From JALXCG01 sp026991065 [NCBI: Gemmatimonadota bacterium] (GTDB taxonomy: Bacteria; GCA-2686955): a DNA stretch of 22,117 nt. The notes under the pieces are model-generated. The model did not search any database. It worked only from the letters and a program-made list of their open reading frames with translations, and was not told the DNA's origin. Where the stretch lies: positions 1-22,117 of the forward strand of contig JALXCG010000273.1 of assembly GCA_026991065.1 (NCBI GenBank), in the 5' to 3' direction. Shown here piece by piece: positions 22,111-22,117 of this stretch; position 1 is the stretch's first letter, and each line of letters begins with the position of its first letter. Position numbers and translations under genes: made by a program.

Positions 22111-22117
22111 CGAATCC

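Larger units (their letters stand above)
21488..22117. other. 630-base region without a convincing gene
   Basis: Short open frames occur on both strands, but their products are low-complexity, Arg-rich or unlike known proteins, and none has a good start signal. Besides the sigma-54-like element, the inverted repeat and the right-edge Shine-Dalgarno listed separately, the minus strand has TTGGCA (21647 down to 21642) without a good -10. On the plus strand TTGACC (21910-21915) lies 17 bases before TACCCT (21933-21938), a poor -10. Confidence 0.6.

Overview
The window is 22,117 bases of GC-rich bacterial DNA with 16 protein genes and no RNA genes, insertion sequences or CRISPR arrays that I can see. 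Fifteen genes lie on the minus strand; one, a membrane TPR protein, lies on the plus strand. Most genes have clear Shine-Dalgarno sites, and several neighbours overlap by 1-4 bases, which suggests translational coupling. Secreted and Tat-exported proteins, a periplasmic nitrate reductase and multi-domain secreted proteins point to a Gram-negative or diderm bacterium. The style recalls uncultured FCB-type or Eisenbacteria-like lineages, but no phylogenetic marker in the window fixes the taxon.

Layout, left to right. (1) 1-1298, minus: a secreted protein with seven beta-propeller-like repeats, cut by the left edge. (2) 1659-3713, plus: a TMTC-like membrane glycosyltransferase candidate with C-terminal TPRs. 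(3) 9630 down to 3742, minus: a periplasmic nitrate reductase operon in the order napD-napA-napG-napH-napB-napF. It has no napC, so electrons should come from quinol through NapGH. A 443-base intergenic region before napD holds a candidate promoter framed by two inverted repeats, plus a longer inverted repeat. (4) 10074-11351, minus: glutamate dehydrogenase. (5) 18330 down to 11510, minus: a tyrosine/homogentisate catabolic operon, hpd - fumarylacetoacetase-family hydrolase - hmgA - flavin-reductase-like protein - AMP-forming acyl-CoA ligase, ending in a secreted CrtC/AttH-type protein. (6) 18451-18972, minus: a rubrerythrin/ferritin-like diiron protein with its own promoter candidate. (7) 19142-21487, minus: a secreted zinc carboxypeptidase (M14) with C-terminal accessory domains. 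(8) 21488-22117: non-coding DNA with a sigma-54-like promoter candidate and an inverted repeat.

Together the genes fit a peptide-using, nitrate-respiring life. A secreted carboxypeptidase releases amino acids, tyrosine is degraded through homogentisate, glutamate dehydrogenase handles amino nitrogen, and Nap uses nitrate as electron acceptor. The homogentisate steps need O2 while Nap is usually used at low O2, so the operons may serve different conditions.

The most unusual points are a fumarylacetoacetase gene whose conserved N-terminus has no canonical start codon (an ATC directly follows the hpd stop), the lack of a maleylacetoacetate isomerase gene, the dyad-rich nap control region, and the seven-repeat secreted propeller.
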